Shown one piece after another: positions 8,172 through 17,539 of a stretch of 64,000 bases of DNA. The stretch lies in the NCBI RefSeq assembly GCF_000024205.1, contig NC_013216.1, forward strand, positions 2,294,001 to 2,358,000, given 5' to 3'. Position numbers and translations under genes: made by a program. The notes under the pieces are model-generated. The model was not told the DNA's origin. It did no database searches and saw only the letters and a list, made by a program, of their open reading frames with translations. Position 1 is the stretch's first letter. The number at the start of each line of letters is the position of its first letter. This DNA is from Desulfofarcimen acetoxidans DSM 771. GTDB lineage: Bacteria > Bacillota > Desulfotomaculia > Desulfotomaculales > Desulfofarciminaceae.

Positions 8172-9842
8172 ATGTTAATAGGTATAGATGTCGGTGGCAC
8201 TTGTACCGATGCGGTGCTCTTGCATGAGGGAAGAGTTTTGGCCAAAGCAAAGATTCCTACTGCTGAGGATTTACTTGATTCCTTAATGAAGGCACTGGAT
8301 CAGATAATGGCGGGAATTGAGCCAGATAAAATAGAGCGGGTTGTTTTCAGCACTACTAAAATAACTAATCTGATTGCCGAAAGAAAATATGACCCGGTAG
8401 CGGTGCTGCTATTGCCCGGGCCGGGGGTTAGTTGCTGGTTATACGATCTTCCTGCTGAAACGGTTATAGTAAATGGAGCAATAGACTACCGGGGAAGGGA
8501 AATTATAAAATTAGACCTGCAACAGGCAGTAAAAAAGCTGGATAAACTAGCGGAAAAAGGCTACCGCAAGCTGGCAATAGTGGGCAAGTTTTCTAATCGC
8601 AATAACAGTCATGAGAGTGAAATCGAAGTTGTTTTAAAGGATAAATATCCTGATTGGCAGGTTGTTTTAGGTCACCGGGCAGGAGGCAGGCTAAACTTTC
8701 CCCGTCGCGCGGTTAATACTTTCTATACTTGTGCTACCAGGGACAAGTACCGTGAGTTTATCAATTCAGTCAGCCAGGCTTTAAAAAACCGGGGAGTAAA
8801 GGCTAAAGCCTATATTTTAAAAGCCGACGGTGGTACCCTGTCACTGGAGGAATCGGAGAAAACACCTGTAGAAACTATTTTTTCCGGGCCTGCGGCCAGT
8901 ACCCTGGGAGTTCAGGCTCTAATTCCCACCGGCAAAACAGCCATAGTAATGGACATTGGTGGAACTACCACTGATTTGGCCTTAATTTTGTCGGGTGAAC
9001 CTTTGCTTTCGGCCAAAGGCGCAAAAGTAGAGCAATTGCTAACCCAGGTTCGCGGTTTAGCTGTCAAGTCTATTCCCGTGGGCGGAGATACAACTGTAGA
9101 AGCTGCCGGAGATAAGCTTACTCTTACCGGTAGAAGAGAGGGCGCACCCTACTGCCTGGGTGGACCGTCACCTACTCCTACTGATGCTTTGCTTGTATTG
9201 AATCTAATCAAGCTGGGTGACAGGGATTTAGCACTGGAAGCCATGAACAGGCTTGGCCTGAAGCTGACACCGGAACAAACAGCGGGCCTGGTAGTTGACG
9301 AAGTTGTAAAAACAATTACTGCAGAAATAAGAAAAATGTTCAGGGAATGGGAAGAAGAACCAGCCTACCGCATCTGGGAGATATTGCAGAAACAAGCAGT
9401 ACGCCTCGATTTGGTGGCAGGGGTAGGGGGCGGAGCCGCCGGTCTGGTGGAGAGAGTTGCCGCGGAATTGAATTGCTTCAGTCTTCTCCCGCATCATGCG
9501 GAGGTAGCCAACGCCATAGGTGCGGCAGTTGCATGTCCTACAGTGTCCGCCAGTTTGCGGGCAGACACTGAACGACAGATATTTACTATAGATGAGGCAG
9601 GTTACCAGGGCAAGTTAAATAAACGCAACTTTAGCGAACAGGATGCCCTACAACTGGCCAGGGAATGGTTGGCCAGGCTGTCTGAAACGTCTTTGGCCGG
9701 GGAAACCCGTGTTGTGGAAATAACCCGCCAGGAAGTTTTTAATGTGGTACGGGGATGGCACACTGTAGGAAAAATTTATGATATAGTGGTGCAAACTAAG
9801 AGAGGTATTTTATCTCGGGTAGAACAGGAGGAAACGATATGA
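8172..9842 (+). CDS. Hydantoinase/oxoprolinase family protein (HyuA-like)
   Basis: From ATG 8172, 8 bases after GAGAGGTG, it encodes 556 residues. The N-terminal actin-like phosphate motif GIDVGGTCTDAVL opens the Hydant_A domain; a second, MDIGGTTTDLAL, lies near residue 258. It is shorter than classic ~700-residue HyuA and no HyuB partner is near. The family opens lactam rings with ATP, but the substrate here cannot be read. Its stop overlaps the next start (ATGA), implying translational coupling with the HDAC gene. Confidence 0.8.
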   Translation: MLIGIDVGGTCTDAVLLHEGRVLAKAKIPTAEDLLDSLMKALDQIMAGIEPDKIERVVFSTTKITNLIAERKYDPVAVLLLPGPGVSCWLYDLPAETVIVNGAIDYRGREIIKLDLQQAVKKLDKLAEKGYRKLAIVGKFSNRNNSHESEIEVVLKDKYPDWQVVLGHRAGGRLNFPRRAVNTFYTCATRDKYREFINSVSQALKNRGVKAKAYILKADGGTLSLEESEKTPVETIFSGPAASTLGVQALIPTGKTAIVMDIGGTTTDLALILSGEPLLSAKGAKVEQLLTQVRGLAVKSIPVGGDTTVEAAGDKLTLTGRREGAPYCLGGPSPTPTDALLVLNLIKLGDRDLALEAMNRLGLKLTPEQTAGLVVDEVVKTITAEIRKMFREWEEEPAYRIWEILQKQAVRLDLVAGVGGGAAGLVERVAAELNCFSLLPHHAEVANAIGAAVACPTVSASLRADTERQIFTIDEAGYQGKLNKRNFSEQDALQLAREWLARLSETSLAGETRVVEITRQEVFNVVRGWHTVGKIYDIVVQTKRGILSRVEQEETI

Positions 9843-11182
9843 CATCCAAAACCGGATTAATTTTTTTCCCGGCTTTTGACTGGGCTATTTCTCCCACTCA
9901 CCCGGAAAGGGAAGAAAGACTCCTCTATACCAAGGATCAGCTGTTTGAAGAAGGTCTAATGGATTTACCGGAAATTGAGGAATTTGCTCCACGGCTGGCC
10001 TCTCATAAAGATATTGCCCGCACACATTTTTGCGTGCCAAAGGTGTCAGACCAGGTGCTGGAAGCTCACTTGATTGCCTCCGGTGCAGGTATACTGCTGG
10101 CTGAAAAGGTTTGGCAAAAGGAACTGAAAAACGCTTTTGCCCTGGTCAGGCCGCCAGGTCATCATTCCATGAGGGTTGTACACGGAAACCGCGGTTTTTG
10201 CAATATCAATAATGAAGCTATTGTGGTAGACTATTTGAGACATCATCACGGTCTTAAAAAAATAGCTATAGTTGATACAGACGTACACCATGGTGACGGC
10301 ACACAGGAAATTTTTTATCATGATCCTGATGTCTTATGCATTTCTTTTCACCAGGATGGGCGAACCATTTACCCGGGAACCGGTTTTATCAATGAGCTGG
10401 GTGGACCTACAGCCTTTGCCCGAACATTAAATGTTCCTTTGCCGGTGGGTACTACTGACGAGGAATTGCATTATGTGCTGGATGAGTTTATCTTACCTGT
10501 TCTCAGGGACTTTCAGCCTGAGTTTATCATAAATTCGGCTGGCCAGGATAATCATTACACTGACCCTCTGGGCAGCATATGTATGACTGCCCAGGGTTAC
10601 GCGCTGTTGAATGAAAAACTCAAACCTGATCTGGCGGTACTGGAAGGTGGCTATGCCATTGAGACGGCTTTGCCTTATGTAAATCTGGCCATAATTTTGG
10701 CCATGGCGGGACAGGATTATTCTTATGTTCGTGAGCCTCATGCATTAAATATAGAGCACAGCAAACAGCGTACAACTGAAATAAAAGCTACAGTAGCTAA
10801 GCTGCAGGAAATATGGCGGAACAGGGATCAAATCGATCTGGATAAAATTTTTGGCAAGAAACAATACTGGCAAAGAAAAAAATCGGTTTATTACGATACT
10901 GACGGCTTCAGCGAGAACCAAACAGAGGTAATCAAGCGCTGCGGTTATTGCTCCGGTTACTTAACCGTAGAATCAACGGCAGCCAGAGGTTCTCGAAAGA
11001 ACAGCAAGGTCTTTTGTATATCGATTCCGATAACTGCTTGCCGGAGTTGCCAGGAAGAAGCCTATAAAAGCTATAGTGAAGCGCAGGGTAATAGTTACTA
11101 TGACTATGTTTATATGCAGGATAAGGTAAGGGATGTATTTTTAATCTATAACAAGCAATCCAGGCAGGAATCCTCCTTGTAA
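9839..11182 (+). CDS. Histone deacetylase family (AcuC-like) with C-terminal zinc ribbon
   Basis: A 447-residue protein. Residues 1-~300 are a complete deacetylase domain: RPPGHHS with H108/H109, zinc ligands D148 and H150 in DTDVHHGDGT, third ligand D237 in SAGQDNH, and a GGY at 270-272. The last ~110 residues add a CGYC (368-371) and CRSC (401-404) pair, a probable zinc ribbon not usual in the family. It likely removes acyl groups from proteins or small amides. It overlaps the hydantoinase-like gene by 4 bases and precedes mutL by 22. Confidence 0.88.
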   Translation: MTSKTGLIFFPAFDWAISPTHPEREERLLYTKDQLFEEGLMDLPEIEEFAPRLASHKDIARTHFCVPKVSDQVLEAHLIASGAGILLAEKVWQKELKNAFALVRPPGHHSMRVVHGNRGFCNINNEAIVVDYLRHHHGLKKIAIVDTDVHHGDGTQEIFYHDPDVLCISFHQDGRTIYPGTGFINELGGPTAFARTLNVPLPVGTTDEELHYVLDEFILPVLRDFQPEFIINSAGQDNHYTDPLGSICMTAQGYALLNEKLKPDLAVLEGGYAIETALPYVNLAIILAMAGQDYSYVREPHALNIEHSKQRTTEIKATVAKLQEIWRNRDQIDLDKIFGKKQYWQRKKSVYYDTDGFSENQTEVIKRCGYCSGYLTVESTAARGSRKNSKVFCISIPITACRSCQEEAYKSYSEAQGNSYYDYVYMQDKVRDVFLIYNKQSRQESSL

Positions 11183-11204
11183 GATTAACCGTGTCGGGGG
11201 TGAA

Positions 11205-13127
11205 ATGTTGCCCAAAATCATTATATTAGATGAACTTACCGCCAATCAAATTGCCGCGGGTGAGGTTGTGGAAAGACCTGCCTCGGTGGTTAAAGAACTA
11301 GTGGAAAATTCCTTGGATGCAGGAGCCAGTGCTATTGAAATTAACATCTATGAGGGTGGTCTGAAAAGTATAACTGTAATTGACAACGGTTCCGGCATGT
11401 CTGAGGAAGATGCTGTTCTGGCTTTTTACCGTCATGCTACCAGTAAATTAGCCAGCGCAGAGGACCTGACCAATATAAATACAATGGGTTTCAGGGGAGA
11501 GGCTTTGCCCAGTATAGCTTCTATAGCCAGGGTTGAGTTAAAAACAAGAGCACAAGACAGTGTTTCCGGCATTAGACTTGAAATAAGCGGCGGTAAAACC
11601 CTGTCGGTCGGCAGTGCCGGTTGTCCGCCCGGTACGTCTGTAACTGTCAGTGACCTGTTTTATAATACCCCGGCCAGATTAAAACATATGCAAACAGCTT
11701 CAGCAGAAGCCGCCAGGATTAATGAACTGGTGAATCGCCTGGCTATGGCCAAACCGGAAGTCAGTTTTCGACTGCGTCATAACGGCAGGAATGTCTTTTA
11801 CGCACCTGGCAGCGGCAGTCTATTAGATGCAGTGGCTGCAGTATACGGGATAAAAATTGCCCGTGAATTGATTCCACTGGAAGAAGAAAATGCTTTGCTG
11901 AAAATATACGGCTATACAAGCAGGCCCTCCGTGAACAGAGGAAACCGGAAGCAGCAAACCCTGTTTATAAACCATCGTTTGGTCAAGAGCAGTATCATTT
12001 TAAGAGCAATTGAAGAAGCCTACCGGACTATTTTGCCGCCTGGCAGGTACCCACTGACAATTTTGGCTTTAGCAATTAATCCGGGAAAGGTAGATGTAAA
12101 TGTACATCCGGCCAAGCTTGAAGTAAGAGTTGAACAGGAAAATGAAATTGCCGAATTAATAAAGGAATCCATAAAAAGAGCTCTACAAGCTAATTCTCTT
12201 ATACCCGAGCTAAAAATAACACCGGCTGTTAAACAAAAAACCTTAGTTGGTGAACCCTATCAAGAAAAGTTAAATTTTACTCCTGATAAAATTGCCGAAG
12301 CCAAGTTGAGAGATAATCCAACACAAGAGAATAATTCGCATTATAAAAGACCTGTTTTAGAAGAAAAGAAACTTGCATCCGAAGCAAAAGAAAATTTAGA
12401 GACTGGCAACCGGCTCGTACAAGTCAATAACCAAACCGGAAGAGCGGAGAGTAATAATATTCGTAATCCGGCAGCCGGGCAAGACCAGGCTCAAATAATC
12501 GTGAGGCAAAACACAACTGTTTCAGAAAAAGCGCCGGTAAACAAAAAGAATTCTTCTTTTCCTTCTCTGTGGCCACTGGCTCAATTGATGCCTACATACA
12601 TTCTGGCCTCAGCTGATAAAGGCTTATTTATTATTGACCAGCATGCCGCTCACGAAAGGATTCTTTTCGAAAAGTATCAAAAACAATTCTCTGAAGGACA
12701 AGTTGTCAGCCAGATGCTGCTTATCCCGATAACTTTGGAACTGAACTTTCGGGAAGAAGAATTGATAATTAAACATATTATTTTATTAAAGGAAATAGGT
12801 TTTATCATAGAAGAATTCGGTAAGGGTACATTCTTACTGAGAGGTGTGCCAGGAAATGTTTCTCCCGGACAAGAGAAAGATCTTTTTTTCGATATACTTG
12901 ATTTTTCAGAAGATTCCTTGACCGGCAGAGAAGTTCTGGTACAAAATATGGCCGCTGCCATGGCCTGTAAAGCTGCAGTCAAAGCCGGTGAGAAATTAAC
13001 CCCATCGGCCATGCTGGCACTGCTGGAACAACTGGCGGAAACTGAAAGTCCTTATACCTGCCCGCATGGCAGGCCGACCTTGATACACTTGTCGTTGGAA
13101 GAACTGGCCGTAAAGTTTAAAAGATAA
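11205..13127 (+). CDS. mutL: MutL, mismatch-repair ATPase and nicking endonuclease
   Basis: A 640-residue protein. The N-terminal GHKL ATPase is clear (AAGEVVERPASVVKELVEN, DNGSGM, GFRGEALPSIAS). A variable linker covers about 330-450. The C-terminal dimerisation domain has the endonuclease motif DQHAAHERILFE (478-489), matching DQHA(x)2E(x)4E, and CPHGRP (619-624). It is therefore the nicking type found where MutH is absent. GGGGGTG precedes the ATG. Confidence 0.98.
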   Translation: MLPKIIILDELTANQIAAGEVVERPASVVKELVENSLDAGASAIEINIYEGGLKSITVIDNGSGMSEEDAVLAFYRHATSKLASAEDLTNINTMGFRGEALPSIASIARVELKTRAQDSVSGIRLEISGGKTLSVGSAGCPPGTSVTVSDLFYNTPARLKHMQTASAEAARINELVNRLAMAKPEVSFRLRHNGRNVFYAPGSGSLLDAVAAVYGIKIARELIPLEEENALLKIYGYTSRPSVNRGNRKQQTLFINHRLVKSSIILRAIEEAYRTILPPGRYPLTILALAINPGKVDVNVHPAKLEVRVEQENEIAELIKESIKRALQANSLIPELKITPAVKQKTLVGEPYQEKLNFTPDKIAEAKLRDNPTQENNSHYKRPVLEEKKLASEAKENLETGNRLVQVNNQTGRAESNNIRNPAAGQDQAQIIVRQNTTVSEKAPVNKKNSSFPSLWPLAQLMPTYILASADKGLFIIDQHAAHERILFEKYQKQFSEGQVVSQMLLIPITLELNFREEELIIKHIILLKEIGFIIEEFGKGTFLLRGVPGNVSPGQEKDLFFDILDFSEDSLTGREVLVQNMAAAMACKAAVKAGEKLTPSAMLALLEQLAETESPYTCPHGRPTLIHLSLEELAVKFKR

Positions 13128-13149
13128 TATACCGGAAGGTATTGATTTT

Positions 13150-13947
13150 GTGTTCTTAAATCATTGTGTGATCACAACCTCTCATAAAGGCGGCACCAAC
13201 CAATTGCTGTTAGCCGAAAGATTCTGTAAAGAACTGGGTTATCCGCTGGTGCCCAGGGAAAAATTATCCTTGCCCGCCTTGATTGATAAGTATCAGGTTG
13301 CAGGGGTTATAGTAGCTGCTCCCGATAAAGTATTTTATTATACAGGGGAAGAAGAATTTTTTTTTCATCCCAATATGGCCGCAGTGCGTATAAAGGATAT
13401 TAGATCTGGGAAAACTGACCAAATGGTCAAGGCTATGGATCTTAGGCCTGGAGATTCTGTGCTGGATTGTACACTGGGTTTCGGAGCTGATGCTATCGTA
13501 TCTGCTTTTGTAACTGGCACCTCAGGCACTGTGCTTGGTTTGGAAGTATCTCCGGTTATTGCCGCTCTGGTACGTTATGGTATAAAAAATTACAATTTTA
13601 AAAGTAAATTGCTTTCTTCTACTATGAGAAATATTACAGTAATAAATGCCAGCCATTACGAATACTTATTGCAAACAGCGGCCAATAGCTTTGATATAGT
13701 ATATTTTGATCCAATGTTCAGACAACCAAAGTATAAATCTTCAAATATGACACCTTTAAGAAAGTTAGCTGATTTATCTCCCTTGAATCGGGATGTTTTG
13801 GTAGAAGCTCTTAGAGTTGCCAGAAAAAGGGTTGTAGTCAAAGAAAGACGAGGCAGCTCTGAATTTGCCAGGCTTGGTATAGACAGAATAGAGGGAGGCA
13901 AATATGCTCCTGTAGTTTACGGAGTGAAGAATAAAGATAATGATTAA
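13150..13947 (+). CDS. Class I SAM-dependent methyltransferase, RsmJ-like
   Basis: A 265-residue protein from a GTG start after GGAAGG. The methyltransferase domain begins near residue 95 with VLDCTLGFGADA, continues GLEVSP, and has VYFDPMFRQP, a DPMF motif near the position of catalytic motif IV. The N-terminal ~90 residues are family specific. The layout resembles RsmJ-like rRNA guanine methyltransferases, but the substrate is inferred. It overlaps miaA by 8 bases. Confidence 0.7.
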   Translation: MFLNHCVITTSHKGGTNQLLLAERFCKELGYPLVPREKLSLPALIDKYQVAGVIVAAPDKVFYYTGEEEFFFHPNMAAVRIKDIRSGKTDQMVKAMDLRPGDSVLDCTLGFGADAIVSAFVTGTSGTVLGLEVSPVIAALVRYGIKNYNFKSKLLSSTMRNITVINASHYEYLLQTAANSFDIVYFDPMFRQPKYKSSNMTPLRKLADLSPLNRDVLVEALRVARKRVVVKERRGSSEFARLGIDRIEGGKYAPVVYGVKNKDND

Positions 13948-14920
13948 TATATCTACTGGTCAAGGACCTGGTGGCAATAAAAACCCGATACCGTTAATTG
14001 TTATTGTCGGGCCTACCGCTGTTGGGAAAACTGAGTGCGGGGTATTGCTGGCTAAAACTATAAACGGTGAAATAGTCTCAGCTGATTCCATGCAGATTTA
14101 TCGATATATGGATATAGGAACAGCTAAACCGACCATCGAAGAAATGTGTGGAATACCTCATTATATGCTGGATATTATTAATCCTGATGAAGAATATAGT
14201 GTGGCACTGTACCAGGAAGCAGCTGAAAATTATATAAGAGATATATTTAATAGAGGCAGCAGCCCGATTCTGGTAGGTGGAACAGGTTTGTATGTCCGTT
14301 CGATCACTGACCATTATAATTTCAGCCGTGCTGAAATAAATTGGGAATATAGGGCTAAGCTCAATCAGTCGGCAGATCTACGAGGAAATGAATATATACA
14401 TAATCTCTTAAAAACTGTTGATCCATTGGCAGCAGAAAAAATACACTGTAATGACCGTAAACGTATAATTAGGGCATTGGAAGTTTTCGATCAGACAGGA
14501 AGGCCTATTTCCAGTTACCATGATAGGGACACATTTACTAAACCCAAATATAAATTGCACATTTTCGGTTTAATCATGGAGAGGTCTCAACTTTACAGGC
14601 GTATTGAAATACGTATAGATAAAATGATGGAACAGGGATTTTTGAAAGAGGTTCGAGGTTTGCTGGACAGGGGCTATTCTTCACAATTAACCTCTATGAA
14701 AAGTCTTGGTTATAAGGAACTTGGAGCTTATTTAAATGGCAATATGAGTCTTGAGGAAGCCGTGGAAATGCTAAAACGCAATACCAGGCGTTTCGCTAAG
14801 AGGCAGTTAACATGGTTTAAACGAGATAATAAAATTACATGGCTTGATATTAGCAGACAGCCGGCTATGGATGATATTGTTCAAGAAATTATTAAGATAG
14901 TTGCAGGAGTAAGCTGCTAA
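13940..14920 (+). CDS. miaA: MiaA, tRNA dimethylallyltransferase
   Basis: A 326-residue protein with the P-loop GPTAVGKT at 24-31, SADSMQIYRYMDIGTAKP in the substrate region, and KRQLTWFKRD near the C-terminus. It transfers dimethylallyl to A37 of tRNAs reading UNN codons, making the substrate of MiaB. The start overlaps the methyltransferase gene and no strong ribosome site is visible, which suggests coupled translation. The first ~15 residues are poorly conserved. Confidence 0.97.
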   Translation: MINISTGQGPGGNKNPIPLIVIVGPTAVGKTECGVLLAKTINGEIVSADSMQIYRYMDIGTAKPTIEEMCGIPHYMLDIINPDEEYSVALYQEAAENYIRDIFNRGSSPILVGGTGLYVRSITDHYNFSRAEINWEYRAKLNQSADLRGNEYIHNLLKTVDPLAAEKIHCNDRKRIIRALEVFDQTGRPISSYHDRDTFTKPKYKLHIFGLIMERSQLYRRIEIRIDKMMEQGFLKEVRGLLDRGYSSQLTSMKSLGYKELGAYLNGNMSLEEAVEMLKRNTRRFAKRQLTWFKRDNKITWLDISRQPAMDDIVQEIIKIVAGVSC

Positions 14921-14971
14921 AGTGTCGAAAATAAAGTATAAAAGAAAATAATTCCAACGGAGGGACTCCTA

Positions 14972-15214
14972 ATGACTAAGGCCCAAATTAATTTGCAAGA
15001 CGCATTCCTCAATCAAGTAAGAAAAGAGAACATCCCGGTAATTATGTTTCTAATCAATGGTTTTCAATTAAAAGGGATGGTTAGGGGCTTTGATAACTTT
15101 ACTGTTATCCTGGAAAGCGAAGGCAAACAGCTTATGGTTTATAAGCATGCTATTTCAACAATAAGTCCGCTTAGACCTGTTAATACTGCTTTTGCTGAGG
15201 GTAAAACCAACTAA
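14972..15214 (+). CDS. hfq: Hfq, RNA chaperone
   Basis: An 80-residue Sm-like protein with [33 protein letters not shown] and the Sm2 signature YKHAIST. It forms a hexamer that binds U-rich and A-rich RNA. GGAGGGA precedes the ATG. The miaA-hfq order is widely conserved; a terminator follows. Confidence 0.97.
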   Translation: MTKAQINLQDAFLNQVRKENIPVIMFLINGFQLKGMVRGFDNFTVILESEGKQLMVYKHAISTISPLRPVNTAFAEGKTN

Positions 15215-15239
15215 TAAAGTTTGCCTGATATTCAACAAA

Positions 15240-15266
15240 GTCTCTCTCAAAAGGAGAGGCTTTTTT
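15240..15266 (+). terminator. Terminator after hfq
   Basis: GTCTCTC / GAGAGGC stem with a seven-base loop and a T6 run, 26 bases after the hfq stop. Confidence 0.8.
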
Positions 15267-15328
15267 GGTCAAATTATTGAACTCCGGGCGTATAATTTAA
15301 TAACGCAGCTCGGAGAGGTGAACTGATT

Positions 15329-16297
15329 TTGAAAATAAACATATGGCGCAATCAGAATAATGAAAACAGTAAAAAAGAATTACCGATGACTAATAAAATC
15401 CATGTAATTAACCGTACAAGTAAATATAAAAACCAGGATTCATCTCAGAAAAATACTACTGCAGATGTACTGCGTGAACTAAATAGCCTAGTAGGTTTAA
15501 AATGTGTGAAAAAGTTGATTAATGAAGTGTATGCCTTTGTTGAAATTCAGAAAAGGAGACAAAAAGAACAGTTAGCTACGGAACCTTTATCACTGCATAT
15601 GGTTTTTAAAGGTAATCCCGGTACAGGTAAGACAACGGTAGCACGCATTATAGGCAAACTTTTTAAAGAGCTGGGCGTATTGAGCAAAGGCCATTTAGTC
15701 GAGGTGGAAAGAGCAGATCTGGTTGGTGAATATATAGGGCATACCGCACAAAGAACAAAAGAGCAGATTAGGAAAGCTCTGGGGGGAATTTTATTTATAG
15801 ATGAAGCTTACTCACTGGCGCGAGGCGGAGAAAAAGATTTTGGTAAAGAAACTATTGACACTCTGGTCAAAAGTATTGAAGATCAAAAGGATAAGATGAT
15901 TTTAATTTTGGCCGGTTACAGGGAGGAGATGGAGTGGTTTACAGAAACCAATCCAGGCCTGCGATCTCGTATTCCTATCGTAATTAATTTTCCTGACTAT
16001 AGTATTTCCGAACTCATGTCTATTGGTAACTTAATGTTGGAACAGCGGCAGTACCTATTCTCACCTGGTGCTACTGAAGAGATGAGAATAATATTAGAAA
16101 AAGAAGCAAAAACACATCGGCACAGCGGCAATGCCAGGTTGGTTCGCAATCTTGTGGAGCGCGCTATTCGGTGCCAGGCGGTAAGATTAGTTAAAATGCC
16201 TGATAAAGAGGTCGGAAGAAAAGAATTAATGTATATTAAAAGAGAAGATATAAAAATCGCAGAAAGCATCACTAAGGGGGCTAATAATTGTACATAG
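15329..16297 (+). CDS. spoVK: SpoVK-like AAA ATPase (CbxX/CfqX family)
   Basis: A 322-residue AAA protein with Walker A GNPGTGKTT (near 95), Walker B ILFIDEAYSLARGG (near 153) and an arginine region GLRSRIP. Bacillus SpoVK is a mother-cell protein needed for spore maturation. The start is TTG, 8 bases after GGAGAGGTG. As in Bacillus, the next gene is ynbB-like, though the intervening hflX found there is absent. The ~50 N-terminal residues are low in conserved motifs. Confidence 0.85.
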   Translation: MKINIWRNQNNENSKKELPMTNKIHVINRTSKYKNQDSSQKNTTADVLRELNSLVGLKCVKKLINEVYAFVEIQKRRQKEQLATEPLSLHMVFKGNPGTGKTTVARIIGKLFKELGVLSKGHLVEVERADLVGEYIGHTAQRTKEQIRKALGGILFIDEAYSLARGGEKDFGKETIDTLVKSIEDQKDKMILILAGYREEMEWFTETNPGLRSRIPIVINFPDYSISELMSIGNLMLEQRQYLFSPGATEEMRIILEKEAKTHRHSGNARLVRNLVERAIRCQAVRLVKMPDKEVGRKELMYIKREDIKIAESITKGANNCT

Positions 16298-17535
16298 AGC
16301 TTGAGCAATTGGAAGAGCTGGCGCTGGAAGCAGAAAATGAGTTGTTGCCTGTGTACCGTGAATTGGATAAAACTTCGTGGATTAATCACAGCAAAGTTTT
16401 GGCTGCTTTTCAAGAAGAAAAGGTCAGCGATTTTCATTTAAAGAGTTCCTCAGGTTACGGTTATAACGATATGGGCCGGGAGATTTTAGAGAAGTTATAT
16501 GCACGCATCTTTGGTGCTGAAGCAGCTTTAGTACGCAGTCAAATCGTCTCAGGTACTCATGCAATGGCCATTTGCCTATTTGGTATCCTGCGTCCTGGAG
16601 ATGAGCTGGTTTCAGCAACCGGGACTCCTTATGATACACTTGAAGAAATTATAGGTATCAGGGGCAGCGGGGGCGGTTCTTTAAAAGAATTTGGCATCGC
16701 TTATCGCCAGGTTGAATTATTGCCGGATGGAAAACTGGATTATGAAAAATTGAAGGAAGCTGTTAGCTCACAAACTAAATGTATTATGCTGCAAAGGTCC
16801 AGAGGTTATTCGGAACGTCCTGCTTTAACGGTAGCACAAATAGGTGAATTATGCAGTTTTGTTAAGCAGAACTGGCCCTCCATAATTGTTTTTGTGGACA
16901 ACTGCTACGGAGAGTTTGTAGAGACATTAGAACCTTGTGATGTAGGAGCTGATTTGGTTGCCGGTTCATTGATTAAAAATCCTGGTGGGGGGTTGGCTCC
17001 TACAGGTGGTTATATTGTGGGTCGCAGTGAGCTTGTTGAATTGGCCGCCAACCGTTGGACAGCCCCGGGCATCGGAGCTGAGGTCGGTCCTTCACCTGAT
17101 TTTCAGCGACTATTATATCAAGGACTTTTTATTTCTCCCCATATTGTTAACGAATCACTTAAAGGAGCAGTGTTTACAGCCAAACTTTTTGAACGACTAC
17201 GGTTTAGAGTTTTTCCTGCCGCTGAGGATTATAGGACAGATATTATTCAAGCCGTGGAACTAGGTTCGCCGGAAAAGGTAATTGCTTTTTGTCGGGGAAT
17301 TCAAAAAGCTTCACCGGTAGATGCTCATGTTATTCCGGAACCGTGGGACATGCCTGGTTATGGTGATCAGGTAATTATGGCTGCCGGCACTTTTGTTCAG
17401 GGTGCTTCTTTAGAACTGACAGCTGACGCGCCGATTCGCCGGCCTTTCATAGTTTACCTGCAAGGAGGTTTATCCAGGCAATATGTAAAGTTGGGTGTGC
17501 TGTCCGCGGCCAAGTTTGTGCTTGGGTTAGGTTAA
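16288..17535 (+). CDS. ynbB: YnbB-like PLP enzyme (methionine gamma-lyase / aluminium-resistance family)
   Basis: A 415-residue fold-type I PLP protein. The Schiff-base lysine is expected at K230 in SLIKNPGGGLAPTGG, and VFVDNCYGEF carries the cofactor-binding aspartate. The TTG start lies 8 bases after GGGGG and 10 bases inside spoVK, suggesting coupling. The family is annotated as methionine gamma-lyase or aluminium resistance; its real substrate is not settled. It lies tail to tail with lexA. Confidence 0.85.
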   Translation: MYIELEQLEELALEAENELLPVYRELDKTSWINHSKVLAAFQEEKVSDFHLKSSSGYGYNDMGREILEKLYARIFGAEAALVRSQIVSGTHAMAICLFGILRPGDELVSATGTPYDTLEEIIGIRGSGGGSLKEFGIAYRQVELLPDGKLDYEKLKEAVSSQTKCIMLQRSRGYSERPALTVAQIGELCSFVKQNWPSIIVFVDNCYGEFVETLEPCDVGADLVAGSLIKNPGGGLAPTGGYIVGRSELVELAANRWTAPGIGAEVGPSPDFQRLLYQGLFISPHIVNESLKGAVFTAKLFERLRFRVFPAAEDYRTDIIQAVELGSPEKVIAFCRGIQKASPVDAHVIPEPWDMPGYGDQVIMAAGTFVQGASLELTADAPIRRPFIVYLQGGLSRQYVKLGVLSAAKFVLGLG

Positions 17536-17539
17536 TAAG

